From NCBI RefSeq assembly GCF_002355595.1, contig NZ_AP017422.1, positions 3,100,001-3,164,000 on the forward strand: 64,000 nucleotides of DNA, read 5' to 3'. The notes below the pieces were generated by a model that saw only the letters and a program-made list of their open reading frames with translations, searched no databases and had not been told where the DNA came from. The DNA is from Filimonas lacunae. GTDB lineage: Bacteria; Bacteroidota; Bacteroidia; Chitinophagales; Chitinophagaceae. A program made the translations under genes and the position numbers. Below are positions 53,923 to 62,247 of the stretch, piece by piece; the first letter of the stretch is position 1; the number at the start of each line of letters is the position of its first letter.

Positions 53923-54693
53923 TTACAGGAGCGCTCTGAATGCTTCCGGAATGGATTCTGGTTGCACATGCACTCCGTTGCAGCTGCTGTCGTTATAAAA
54001 CCAGTGTTTGAATTGTTCCGCTTCTGTAATACGGTTCTGATATCCCCAATTTTCGTCCACATCTCTTTTGTTCCAGGGCTTAGACATGCGTTGCATATGC
54101 CGCTGGTGGCAGATATCGTAATCCATACGGTGGAGGTGTATAAGGTATAGCGACCGGTCTTCCCGCGTTTGCCCGTCTACCCGGCTGTGTAACCCTCCAT
54201 GCCAGTACATAGGCTCGGTGGCCAGCAAAGGCTTGGAGTAAGCAGGGTTAGGAAACCATTCTCCACGTTGCTCCAGTATGGGCTTTGAAAAATCAAGTGG
54301 TTGTTCCGTGGTGGTATTATGCAACACCTCGTATCCGGTGCAGTTAACAAAGCCACCCCCAAAGCGATCCATATAATCACCAAGGGTGCCTGTATCGGGA
54401 TGCGGGGCCACAATTTCATCGGCATCGGTACATAGCACCATTTCATATTTTTCCAATAGCTGGTGTTGCTGTTGTTGCAGCATATCCCGATGCCAGCCCC
54501 AGTCTACCACAGGGTGACTTACCGGCACTCTTACAAAGCCGGGGCCTGAAGTAGAGCCGTCGGTACTTTCATGATCAAGTATATAAATGTCTTCCGCTGC
54601 AAAAAAGCGGGAATAGTATTTCCACCAGATAGGCAGAAATACACTTTCATTGTGCGCCATAGTGACTACGGCGCGGGGACGTTTGGATGGCAT
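53923..54693 (-). CDS. Glycosyltransferase family 2-type protein in the injection locus
   Basis: The 256-residue protein has the family-2 Rossmann start (AVVTMAHNESVFLPIWWKYY, LDHESTDGSTS) and a metal-binding TDADE near residue 95. The C-terminal half is rich in His and Trp (MYWHGGLHSRV, LIHLHRMDYD) as in proteins transferring sugars to carried acceptors. It lies 31 bases upstream of the DUF4157 gene and 11 bases downstream of the big glycosyltransferase-methyltransferase, so it belongs to the locus. The acceptor may be a component of the particle. Confidence 0.8.
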   Translation of the reverse strand: MPSKRPRAVVTMAHNESVFLPIWWKYYSRFFAAEDIYILDHESTDGSTSGPGFVRVPVSHPVVDWGWHRDMLQQQQHQLLEKYEMVLCTDADEIVAPHPDTGTLGDYMDRFGGGFVNCTGYEVLHNTTTEQPLDFSKPILEQRGEWFPNPAYSKPLLATEPMYWHGGLHSRVDGQTREDRSLYLIHLHRMDYDICHQRHMQRMSKPWNKRDVDENWGYQNRITEAEQFKHWFYNDSSCNGVHVQPESIPEAFRALL

Positions 54694-54704
54694 GTATGAT
54701 AAAA

Positions 54705-56939
54705 TTAAAATCCTGTTTTCTGTATCACCATCAGGCTGCTGGCCAGGGCTACTTTCCGGTACTGGTTGCTGGCCAGTAGTTCGTTTACAAAGGCCTGTAC
54801 ACCGGGGTAATAATGGGCGTAATCGTGAAACGCGATATAAGCGCCGGGCTGTAACCAGCCTGCATAATGCCAGAAGTCGCGCGCCACATTTACATAATCG
54901 TGTAATCCATCTATAAAAAGATAGCTGACAGGTTTATCCCATGCTACATCAAAACTGTACGCCTGTATCAGGGTAACCACATCGCTCACACCTGCCTGGG
55001 CAATATTCCGTTTACACATAGCCAATGTAGGGGCTGTACTTTCCAACCTTTGATCGGCTGCTCCTACTACGCCGCCATGCGGGTCTATAGCATAGACCAT
55101 TCCTTTGGGAAAATAAGTTTTCATAACACTGCCTAGCAGCACCGTGCTTTTGCCCTGGTAACTACCTATTTCCACCACTGTTTTATCGCCTTCTGTTTCA
55201 ATACAGGCTTTTAAAGAGGTGCTCATTAACAATTCGGCTTCGGCATCATCAAGCCAGCCTTCTATATTGCGTATACGTTGTAAAATGCTGGTAGTATATA
55301 TGGCTTCCATATGTTGGTTATTGGATGGGGGGATGTGTTTACCGGTGGTATATTCTTTCAGATGTGTGCGTAGCTGGGTGCGCAACGGATTATCGTATCT
55401 GCGGGGCACCGGGTGTATCCAGTAAGCAGTATCCAGCTGTAATGCATGTTGCAGATCGTGCAGGTTGAAGTCCCTTTTATATTTTACATAATCGTAGCTG
55501 CAAGGGTTGGTGGCTATTTCGTAGCCCAGCAGCCGGGTTAAGGTGGGCAATACAATTTCTTCTGTAGCCCAGATGCCCGATTTGCTCATGATATGCTGTA
55601 ACAGGGCATTCTCTTTAAATAATTGTACCAGGTCGCGTATGGCCTGTACGGTAAATACGGTAGAGGGCCAGAATGTCCAATGCAGGAATTTACTTTCTCC
55701 ATCCGGAAACTGCTGTAACAATGGTTTCCAGAGTTCATATTCTTTAAAGGCCAGTGTGGCGGGATAGATATCGGTATGGCCATATAGCTGTTCTGCTTTA
55801 CTGCTTAACATACCCACATGAGGGCGCTGATGCAGGTAGGCGCTGATATGTTCTGTGTATCCTTTTTTCAGCGCCAGCTGGTCAGAGTCTACAATAGTAA
55901 ATACATCAAATGTTGTTTTTTTCAGGGCAAAGGCCATGCAGCTTAAAGCAAAGGAATGTAAGTAGCCATAGCGTGCAGGAACCGGGTCAGGATGTATGAC
56001 GGCATTGTATTGTGCATAGGGGAATTTACTGCGGAACAAGGCCGGGTTTTGCCCGCCGTTGTATAATATAATATGCGCCTGCTCATCCTGGTAATGCAGG
56101 TTACGCACCAGGTCAATAATACAATCTTCATTTTCGTGTACCAGGCAGGCATATACATTCTGCAAACGCCTTACAGGGCCGGTGATAGCAGGCGCTGTTA
56201 CTACAGTTGCTTTACGCGTAAACAATGGAACTTCTTCTACCGGTTGTAGCCCTTCACTGTTATATACTGCCCAGTCCTCTCCCATCACCTTTACAATTTC
56301 TTCCACGGGATAGGTGTGCCACCAGTTGCCTTCTGTTTGCTTAGGGCTTACATTGTTGTTGTGTATCATATGCACGGAAAAGGTAACATCGGGCAATACC
56401 GTAACGCGGTCGGCCGACATATTCCATACAAACAATCCATCCATGCCCACATTAATATCAGCAAAGGGATTGCGTTGCCACGATGCTTTGGTGTAGCATA
56501 GCGAGCTGCCCAGCAGCCACACGCGTTGATCTACAGGATAACTATATTTATAGGCTGTTTTATGGCGCAGATCGTAATACAGTAGCTGGTTGATGCCACA
56601 TACATCTGTATTTGCCTGTTGCAAGGCGTCTACCTGGTAGCGTAACCGGCGTTCGGCATACCAGTCATCGTCATCCCAGTTTACTATAATAGGCCCTGCT
56701 GCATATTGGCAGGCCATGTTTAACTTGGCACCCAGCGTAATTTTATTATCCAGCCTGTAATAACGAATGGCAGGATGCTGTGGCACCAGGTCTTGCACCG
56801 CATCGGTGCCATCATCAATAATAATCAGTTCCTTGTGTGTGTAATCCTGCCGCAGAAAATACCGTATGGCATCGGGTACAAATTCCCGCCTGTTATAAGT
56901 AGGCATAATGCAGGATACCAATGGAAGTGTGTTAGCCAT
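54705..56939 (-). CDS. Three-domain protein: two glycosyltransferase-like domains and a methyltransferase
   Basis: The 744-residue protein has three parts. Residues 1-~230 are a GT2 domain (SCIMPTYNRREFVPDAIRYF, NWDDDDW). Residues ~265-545 are a second sugar-transferase-like fold (VYACLVHENEDCIIDLV, TIVDSDQLALKKGY). The last ~180 residues are a class I SAM methyltransferase (VVEIGSYQGKSTVLLG, DPHGG, LFIDGLHDY, FHDYAHYYPGV). It could build and cap a glycan in one chain. Its start lies 75 bases downstream of the terminator of the tRNA-like RNA, so it may have its own promoter. Domain order is seen; cooperation is inferred. Confidence 0.8.
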   Translation of the reverse strand: MANTLPLVSCIMPTYNRREFVPDAIRYFLRQDYTHKELIIIDDGTDAVQDLVPQHPAIRYYRLDNKITLGAKLNMACQYAAGPIIVNWDDDDWYAERRLRYQVDALQQANTDVCGINQLLYYDLRHKTAYKYSYPVDQRVWLLGSSLCYTKASWQRNPFADINVGMDGLFVWNMSADRVTVLPDVTFSVHMIHNNNVSPKQTEGNWWHTYPVEEIVKVMGEDWAVYNSEGLQPVEEVPLFTRKATVVTAPAITGPVRRLQNVYACLVHENEDCIIDLVRNLHYQDEQAHIILYNGGQNPALFRSKFPYAQYNAVIHPDPVPARYGYLHSFALSCMAFALKKTTFDVFTIVDSDQLALKKGYTEHISAYLHQRPHVGMLSSKAEQLYGHTDIYPATLAFKEYELWKPLLQQFPDGESKFLHWTFWPSTVFTVQAIRDLVQLFKENALLQHIMSKSGIWATEEIVLPTLTRLLGYEIATNPCSYDYVKYKRDFNLHDLQHALQLDTAYWIHPVPRRYDNPLRTQLRTHLKEYTTGKHIPPSNNQHMEAIYTTSILQRIRNIEGWLDDAEAELLMSTSLKACIETEGDKTVVEIGSYQGKSTVLLGSVMKTYFPKGMVYAIDPHGGVVGAADQRLESTAPTLAMCKRNIAQAGVSDVVTLIQAYSFDVAWDKPVSYLFIDGLHDYVNVARDFWHYAGWLQPGAYIAFHDYAHYYPGVQAFVNELLASNQYRKVALASSLMVIQKTGF

Positions 56940-57013
56940 AATAACCAGGTTTTAATAGCCTTGGGGAAGAAAGCGTAAATGAATGGTGTTTGTTTGCCGG
57001 AAAATAAATGGCA

Positions 57014-57043
57014 TAAAAAAAGAGGCTAACTGTGTTAACCTCT
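57014..57043 (-). terminator. Terminator of the tRNA-like RNA
   Basis: On the minus strand AGAGGTTAA pairs with TTAGCCTCT (one G-T pair) around CACAG, followed by seven T. It is a textbook intrinsic terminator, 5 bases past the closing stem of the RNA. Confidence 0.85.
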
Positions 57044-57146
57044 TATAGAGTACTACTGGGGAATCGAACCCTCCCTAAGCTTCGCAACCGATACTAAATG
57101 CACCGACTAACTAACAAACGGGCCTATACCATAGGAAAGTAGTACT
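57014..57146 (-). ncRNA. tRNA-like structured RNA inside the injection locus
   Basis: The RNA would start at 57146, the first base of a perfect 9-bp closing stem (57138-57146 with 57049-57057). Inside are a 5-bp hairpin with a GGT loop (57123-57135) in D-arm position, a variable middle of ~45 bases, and a T-arm-like GGG TTCGATT CCC (57059-57071) directly joined to the closing stem. The total up to the stem end is 98 nt. It is not a normal tRNA: no anticodon arm with a proper loop could be drawn, only three T-stem pairs form, and the closing stem is two pairs too long. Promoter and terminator fit exactly, so it is very likely transcribed. Confidence 0.6.
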
Positions 57147-57149
57147 GTA

Positions 57150-57180
57150 TAAAGGTAGATGTTATTTTTACTCCAACAAA
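57150..57180 (-). promoter_or_regulatory. Promoter of the tRNA-like RNA
   Basis: On the minus strand TTTG (57180-57177) is followed after exactly 19 bases by TACCTTTA (57157-57150). This matches the Bacteroidota housekeeping consensus in all but the last position. Transcription would begin at 57146, the first base of the closing stem. Confidence 0.65.
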
Positions 57181-57213
57181 TTATTTTGAATAATTTATTA
57201 GATATATTTTATT

Positions 57214-60096
57214 TTAATTAATAAAGACTGCCGGAGCATTCGTATTAGGCACTAACACGCAGTATCCAGGCGCTTTAATAGTAGCCAGTTTGCTCGGCGC
57301 CATATTGCTGCTGATAATCCATAAACCAGGTACAAACGTGGGTGTGATAGTAGTGGCACTTTGTATACGTATGCCATAAGTAAAACCATTGCGCGAATTG
57401 CCATCGGTACTGTACACATGATTCTCTGCGATGGTAATTTTAGGCCCCAGTTTACCCCATATTACAATACCATCCACTGTTAGCTCAGCTGCATTATCCA
57501 TCCTGGTAAGCTTTACCACGTTATTGTGAATGTTCACAGAGTTATTATTTCCTACAAATATGCCATGCCTGTCGGCATTGGCTGCAGTGGAATTGAGTAA
57601 CAGGTCAATGGTATTGCCCGCTATACGCACTACATCGGCAATGTCAAAATCGCCTTTACCGCCGGGGTAATGGCTTAGCCCTACATGTATACCCTGCCTT
57701 ACACCCGAAATATTATTATTCAGTATTTGCACATCCCCTGCCAGTTGGCCCGCCACTACAATACCTTTAGCGGCCATAGCCACATCCTGGTTAATAGTAG
57801 AAAGCACCAGCGTTCTGAAGTTTTTATATTTATTGCGTAAAGCTTCATCGGCAAAAAGTTTATCTACCAGCTTGTATAAAAACAATTGCAACGCTCCGGG
57901 CCTTAGCACACGGTCTGTTCTGTTTTCGTTGTATAGTTTCAGCCAGTCTTCCAGCGTTAACAGCTTGTATGTTTTAAAGCTGAGCATATAATTGGCCGAA
58001 GTCAATGCTATGTTCTGCCAGGTGCCTTGCGATTTAAACCGCGTGTTGGAAAGGATCAGGTAACGTAAGGCTGCCCGGTAAGTACTGGACTGCATCATAT
58101 TTTCCAACGTAAGCACTTTGGGCTTTTCATATACCCGTATGGTGTTGTTGGCAATATAGCTTCTGGTGGCATTGATCACTACTACCCCCTGCTGCTGGTA
58201 ACCGGGTTCTAACAGGCAATCCTGCACAATTACTTCTCCTGGTAATTCCGGTTTGTTGCGTATGTATATACAACAGGTGTTGGTATCTGGCGAAGCACCG
58301 CTTTTGGCATATACATGGGTGATATGTACGCGACGGCAATCGATAAAAGCAAGCGGATCGTATCGCTGGCCGTATCCTATGGCTTGTGTTTCGGCATAGA
58401 TATCACGCAGGAGTACAGATTCGCAACTTTCAAACACAATGCCTGCATCTCCTTTGCCCAGCAGTCGCGTGCCAAAGCCACAGCCTTCCAGTTTTAAATG
58501 GCCTTTATTGCGTACCGTAATGGTTCTGCTCATGGGATAATCGCCTGTTTGAAAACAGATCTGCGCATCCTGCCCATCGGGTATAGTGGCAAACACTCCC
58601 TCCCAGCCCGGGCCGGGTATGGCCTGGTATATACAGCTGCCCTGCCTGCTGGCACAAAGTAAGTCCAGTGCTTCCTGCACTGTTTTGGCACCATTGAGCG
58701 TGCATTTTGTATTGTCGTAAGATACGTCTGATGCGGTGATGGCAGTAAGCGGCGGAAACTTTTTACGGCAGTCCAGCAGGCTTACCACCTGGCCGCTTTG
58801 CACCTGCAACAATGCCAGCCGCGTAAAACGGTGCGGTGGGTTTTGTGGCAATAAAGCCTGTGGCGCCGTGTTAGGCACCTGGTAAGGTGGCCATTCTATT
58901 TCGCCCGTAGCGGTGCGGCCAGCTATCAGCCAGTAATCACCTGAACGGTTGGTGTTGTTTTCAAATTTTACCTGTACCCCATCTTCCAGTGTTACCCAGC
59001 CATTGGTAATCACTATGCCTTGTGGCGAAGCGGTTACGCCACTTTGATCCCACCGGCGTAATTTAAGATTAGGTTTGCCGGTAAAAGCAGCTACAGAAGC
59101 AGATAAGGTGATTTCCCGGGTGCTTTTGTTTACATCGGTAATTTGTATCAGGTCGTTAGGTGTTCCATTATTGGCAGCTATATCATCAATGATCTCAACC
59201 CAATGTCCTATGGCAAAATTCAGCACATCATCTTTACCGGTATCTGTTACTGTTATAATATTGCCCGCTACTTTTTCAATCACCGTTTCTACCGAAGCGT
59301 TGTCACGCGACCATTTAAAGGTGCCCATAGACAGGCCATTACCTGCCGGTTTATGAATTTCAACACGGTATAACTGGTTCTCTAACCGTTGGTAACCCGC
59401 AGTGGCCGATAACTGGCAGGCATTGGTGTTGCCGGTATCGTGTACTGTTTTGGCCGTTAACTTATTGGAAGGGGCCAGCACTAAGTTTGTCCATTCCTGG
59501 TATACATTATTGCAGTTGGGCGATGCATTGCCAGGCACTACTTTCAATAGCTTTACCTGCCAGGTGGTTTGCAGGCGCACCGTGGTATCTGCTTCGCCTA
59601 AAGCCACCTCCTGTATGCGCATGTCATCCCTGAAATTCACTTCTTTCTGCCATGCTTCCAGGTATACGATATACGTGCCATCCTGCAGGTTTATATACTG
59701 TGATGGCGGGCTACCTACCGGACTGGTAGGAGGACTGGATGGCGGACTTCCTACCGGGCTCCCGATAAAGAATCCTGTAGCAGGTGCGGGATAGGATGGC
59801 TGGTGTAAATAGGTAACCCCGCTTTCCAGTTCGCACAGCAGGCCTTCTACATACAGGCGGCCTGCGGCAATGCTTAAATCTGTACCACCGGTGGCTATTC
59901 CTATTTTAAAACCTTCGTTGTTCTTAGGCACACCCGACTGTCCTATTACGTCGGTGGTTTCTGTAAAGGTGCGGTATTGCTGAATGTCCAACTGCTCGTT
60001 CCAATCGGCATCCAACAACACACGACCTTGCTGCATGAGCACGCCGCTGTAGTGCTTTTGCTTATTGAATATTTTCCTGGAAAAATCCCCTGGCAT
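57214..60096 (-). CDS. DUF6519 / right-handed beta-helix protein of an injection system
   Basis: The 960-residue protein begins with GDFSRKIFNKQKHYSGVLMQ and LDADWNEQLDIQQYR, typical of DUF6519 proteins found in contractile-injection and tail-like loci. A Pro/Ser/Gly linker (SPVGSPPSSPPTSPVGSPPS, about residues 114-133) precedes beta-rich domains. From ~residue 515 the chain has NosD-like beta-helix repeats (for example NNNISGVRQGIHVGLSH). Beta-helices in this position usually form a fibre or spike-side part contacting the target. It is the third gene of the operon as far as visible. Confidence 0.75.
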   Translation of the reverse strand: MPGDFSRKIFNKQKHYSGVLMQQGRVLLDADWNEQLDIQQYRTFTETTDVIGQSGVPKNNEGFKIGIATGGTDLSIAAGRLYVEGLLCELESGVTYLHQPSYPAPATGFFIGSPVGSPPSSPPTSPVGSPPSQYINLQDGTYIVYLEAWQKEVNFRDDMRIQEVALGEADTTVRLQTTWQVKLLKVVPGNASPNCNNVYQEWTNLVLAPSNKLTAKTVHDTGNTNACQLSATAGYQRLENQLYRVEIHKPAGNGLSMGTFKWSRDNASVETVIEKVAGNIITVTDTGKDDVLNFAIGHWVEIIDDIAANNGTPNDLIQITDVNKSTREITLSASVAAFTGKPNLKLRRWDQSGVTASPQGIVITNGWVTLEDGVQVKFENNTNRSGDYWLIAGRTATGEIEWPPYQVPNTAPQALLPQNPPHRFTRLALLQVQSGQVVSLLDCRKKFPPLTAITASDVSYDNTKCTLNGAKTVQEALDLLCASRQGSCIYQAIPGPGWEGVFATIPDGQDAQICFQTGDYPMSRTITVRNKGHLKLEGCGFGTRLLGKGDAGIVFESCESVLLRDIYAETQAIGYGQRYDPLAFIDCRRVHITHVYAKSGASPDTNTCCIYIRNKPELPGEVIVQDCLLEPGYQQQGVVVINATRSYIANNTIRVYEKPKVLTLENMMQSSTYRAALRYLILSNTRFKSQGTWQNIALTSANYMLSFKTYKLLTLEDWLKLYNENRTDRVLRPGALQLFLYKLVDKLFADEALRNKYKNFRTLVLSTINQDVAMAAKGIVVAGQLAGDVQILNNNISGVRQGIHVGLSHYPGGKGDFDIADVVRIAGNTIDLLLNSTAANADRHGIFVGNNNSVNIHNNVVKLTRMDNAAELTVDGIVIWGKLGPKITIAENHVYSTDGNSRNGFTYGIRIQSATTITPTFVPGLWIISSNMAPSKLATIKAPGYCVLVPNTNAPAVFIN

Positions 60097-60129
60097 TGTT
60101 AGGCCCTCCTATAAGGTTTGATAAAGAAT

Positions 60130-62247
60130 TTAAGATGCGTAGTATATGCCTGCTTCCAATCCAAAACGCAGGTATTCGTTGAGGCGCAGGCGCAAATTGG
60201 CTTCGCGTTGCGGTTGATATAAATGATGAAACGCTCCCATTTCTGCGCCGTCATCTGCTCCTTTGCGTATGCGTTCTGTGCAACTATTGCTTAGTTGTGC
60301 ATAGCCGGCATCGCCATATATCAGCGAGGTAAAGGCAGGCCGCACCACTACCGGATCGTCGGTAGCAGCAGGTACACAGTTAAAGGGACGTGGTATGCGC
60401 GAACCAGGCGGCACATAAGAAAAACGCACACAGCCCTGCTGCAAACGCTCGGCATATAAAGGAGCGGTCCAGCTATCGGCATCAGCCAGCTTTGCGTAGA
60501 ATATGGTGTTGGAAGCCATTTCCAGTATCATAGCGCTTACCTTGCCCACAAAGGTTACATTTTCGGCTGAAAGGGGCGCACCTGGCTTGTTGCCATCGGG
60601 AGCGCTATAGGCTACGGCACTGGTGCTGCCGGCGTCTATAATACTATTGGTTATTTGCACTGCAGCATCTTCTGTCACCAACACAGGGCCACAAATACAA
60701 TTGCCAATGGTGACTGCAGTAGCGGCAGCAGCCACCACCACCCGAGGTAGTGCGGCCTGTGCCGGCACATTTTTGATAGCAGGTGTATGACCAGGCACCA
60801 GCGTGCAATGTTGTAGCTGTAAAGCACCCAGTAAATTGGGGGCACCACTGGTGCCATTAGCCGGCACCCGTAAGCCACCGCCACTTATTACAATACCGTT
60901 CACAGACAGCTGTGTATCGGCCCCACCCGTTATATCTATATAACCACTCAGCGCCCACACCGGACGCCTGTTGTCTGCTGCCCGTATTTCTATATTCTTT
61001 TGCGCCGCTATAGTAATAGCGGTCGTGTCGGTATAATATTCGTTATCAGTTAATTCAATTACTCCGCCTGTTAATGCCAATGCCTGCAAGGCATCGGTGA
61101 TGGCAGGCATATCGCCAGGCACTTTTAGTATAGCCACTTTTTCCAGGTCAAGATTAAACGTATGGGTGCGGCCATACTCTCCCCCGCCCATCTCCCGGCT
61201 AAACCCGTAGTAGTGATGGGTATAGATATTTACATTGGCCGGCACCGGTGCCGGAAAAGCAATACGGCCCAATTGCGGATCGATGGCTATTTTGGTAGCA
61301 GGCATGTTGCCCCAGCCAATGACATTGCCAAACTGATCGGTAACATCACTGAGGTTGCAAATGCTTACCAGGTCACTTACGGGCGTGGCAGGTGAACTAT
61401 TGTAGCCTGGTAACACCGGCACATCATCCTGAAACACCAGTATACTTTTGTCTTCGCCGTAATACATATCCAGGTAAGCGGCCGCTACCCGGCGGTTAAT
61501 AGGCATGTTTACAGTCACGGCTATCCCAGGCGTTTTACCGGCAACGGGTTGTAGTGTGGTATTATAGAGGGGAATATCCAAACCCAATGGATGAAAATAA
61601 AATCTTTGGTCATCTAACCGGTAAGCAGGTGCATGTGAAGCGGTAAAGCGTTGCAAACGCCAAAGGTAGATGCCTATATTGGGTATATTGTATTTGCCTC
61701 TGTTGCGTGCTATGCTGCGCACATCTGCGGTACGCGGTGTTTTATCAAAAGGAGTTGCTATATACTGCAAAGGTTCCCAGTTGCGCACACTGGTTACAGC
61801 CTGGTTTTGCGGCCGCAGGTGGTTCATATATTGGGTAGTGGCCAGCAGTTGAAAATATTCTACCACCAGGGCATCCCAGCCGGTAATGTCGTGCGCCAGT
61901 TGCTGTAAAATAGCTGCCGTGCCTTTGCGGCGGCGGTACATAATAGTGTTGGCCACCTCTGCCCGCTGGCTAAAAGTAGCGCCGGGAAACGCTGCCAGGC
62001 CACGGGTGCCCACCAGCTCGCCAATATAAGGCACTACCCATTCGGCACAGGTTTCTATAAACTGATCATCATACAGCTGCGCCAGGTTTTCTTCCAGCAC
62101 GCCCAGTTGCTCGGCCAATACCGATAGCAGGTCTTTTAAAGGGCCATGCTGGTCTTCTGCGGGCAAGGATGGGGCAATCCCTTCCAGGTCGCGAATGCGG
62201 TACACCGCAGGCAACAACTTGTATAAATGTTCTATATCAAAACTCAT
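60130..62247 (-). CDS. gpI-like baseplate/tail protein with C-terminal beta-helix
   Basis: The 705-residue protein has an N-terminal part (residues 1-~190) of the P2 gpI/TIGR02242 tail-protein kind: LYKLLPAVYRIRD, ENLAQLYDDQFIETCAEWVV and PYIGELVGTRGL. From ~residue 370 onward it turns into an Ala/Val/Gly-rich beta-helix-like region similar in style to the DUF6519 protein. It should sit in the baseplate wedge. The start overlaps the stop of the baseplate gene in an ATGA, so the two are made together. Confidence 0.8.
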   Translation of the reverse strand: MSFDIEHLYKLLPAVYRIRDLEGIAPSLPAEDQHGPLKDLLSVLAEQLGVLEENLAQLYDDQFIETCAEWVVPYIGELVGTRGLAAFPGATFSQRAEVANTIMYRRRKGTAAILQQLAHDITGWDALVVEYFQLLATTQYMNHLRPQNQAVTSVRNWEPLQYIATPFDKTPRTADVRSIARNRGKYNIPNIGIYLWRLQRFTASHAPAYRLDDQRFYFHPLGLDIPLYNTTLQPVAGKTPGIAVTVNMPINRRVAAAYLDMYYGEDKSILVFQDDVPVLPGYNSSPATPVSDLVSICNLSDVTDQFGNVIGWGNMPATKIAIDPQLGRIAFPAPVPANVNIYTHHYYGFSREMGGGEYGRTHTFNLDLEKVAILKVPGDMPAITDALQALALTGGVIELTDNEYYTDTTAITIAAQKNIEIRAADNRRPVWALSGYIDITGGADTQLSVNGIVISGGGLRVPANGTSGAPNLLGALQLQHCTLVPGHTPAIKNVPAQAALPRVVVAAAATAVTIGNCICGPVLVTEDAAVQITNSIIDAGSTSAVAYSAPDGNKPGAPLSAENVTFVGKVSAMILEMASNTIFYAKLADADSWTAPLYAERLQQGCVRFSYVPPGSRIPRPFNCVPAATDDPVVVRPAFTSLIYGDAGYAQLSNSCTERIRKGADDGAEMGAFHHLYQPQREANLRLRLNEYLRFGLEAGIYYAS

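Noticed and set aside
57049-57146. Ordinary tRNA gene
   Set aside because: The T-loop sequence fits, but no anticodon arm, a poor T stem and an over-long closing stem rule out a canonical tRNA; kept as a tRNA-like RNA. Bacterial selenocysteine tRNA was considered because of the long stem, but no TCA anticodon loop is present.
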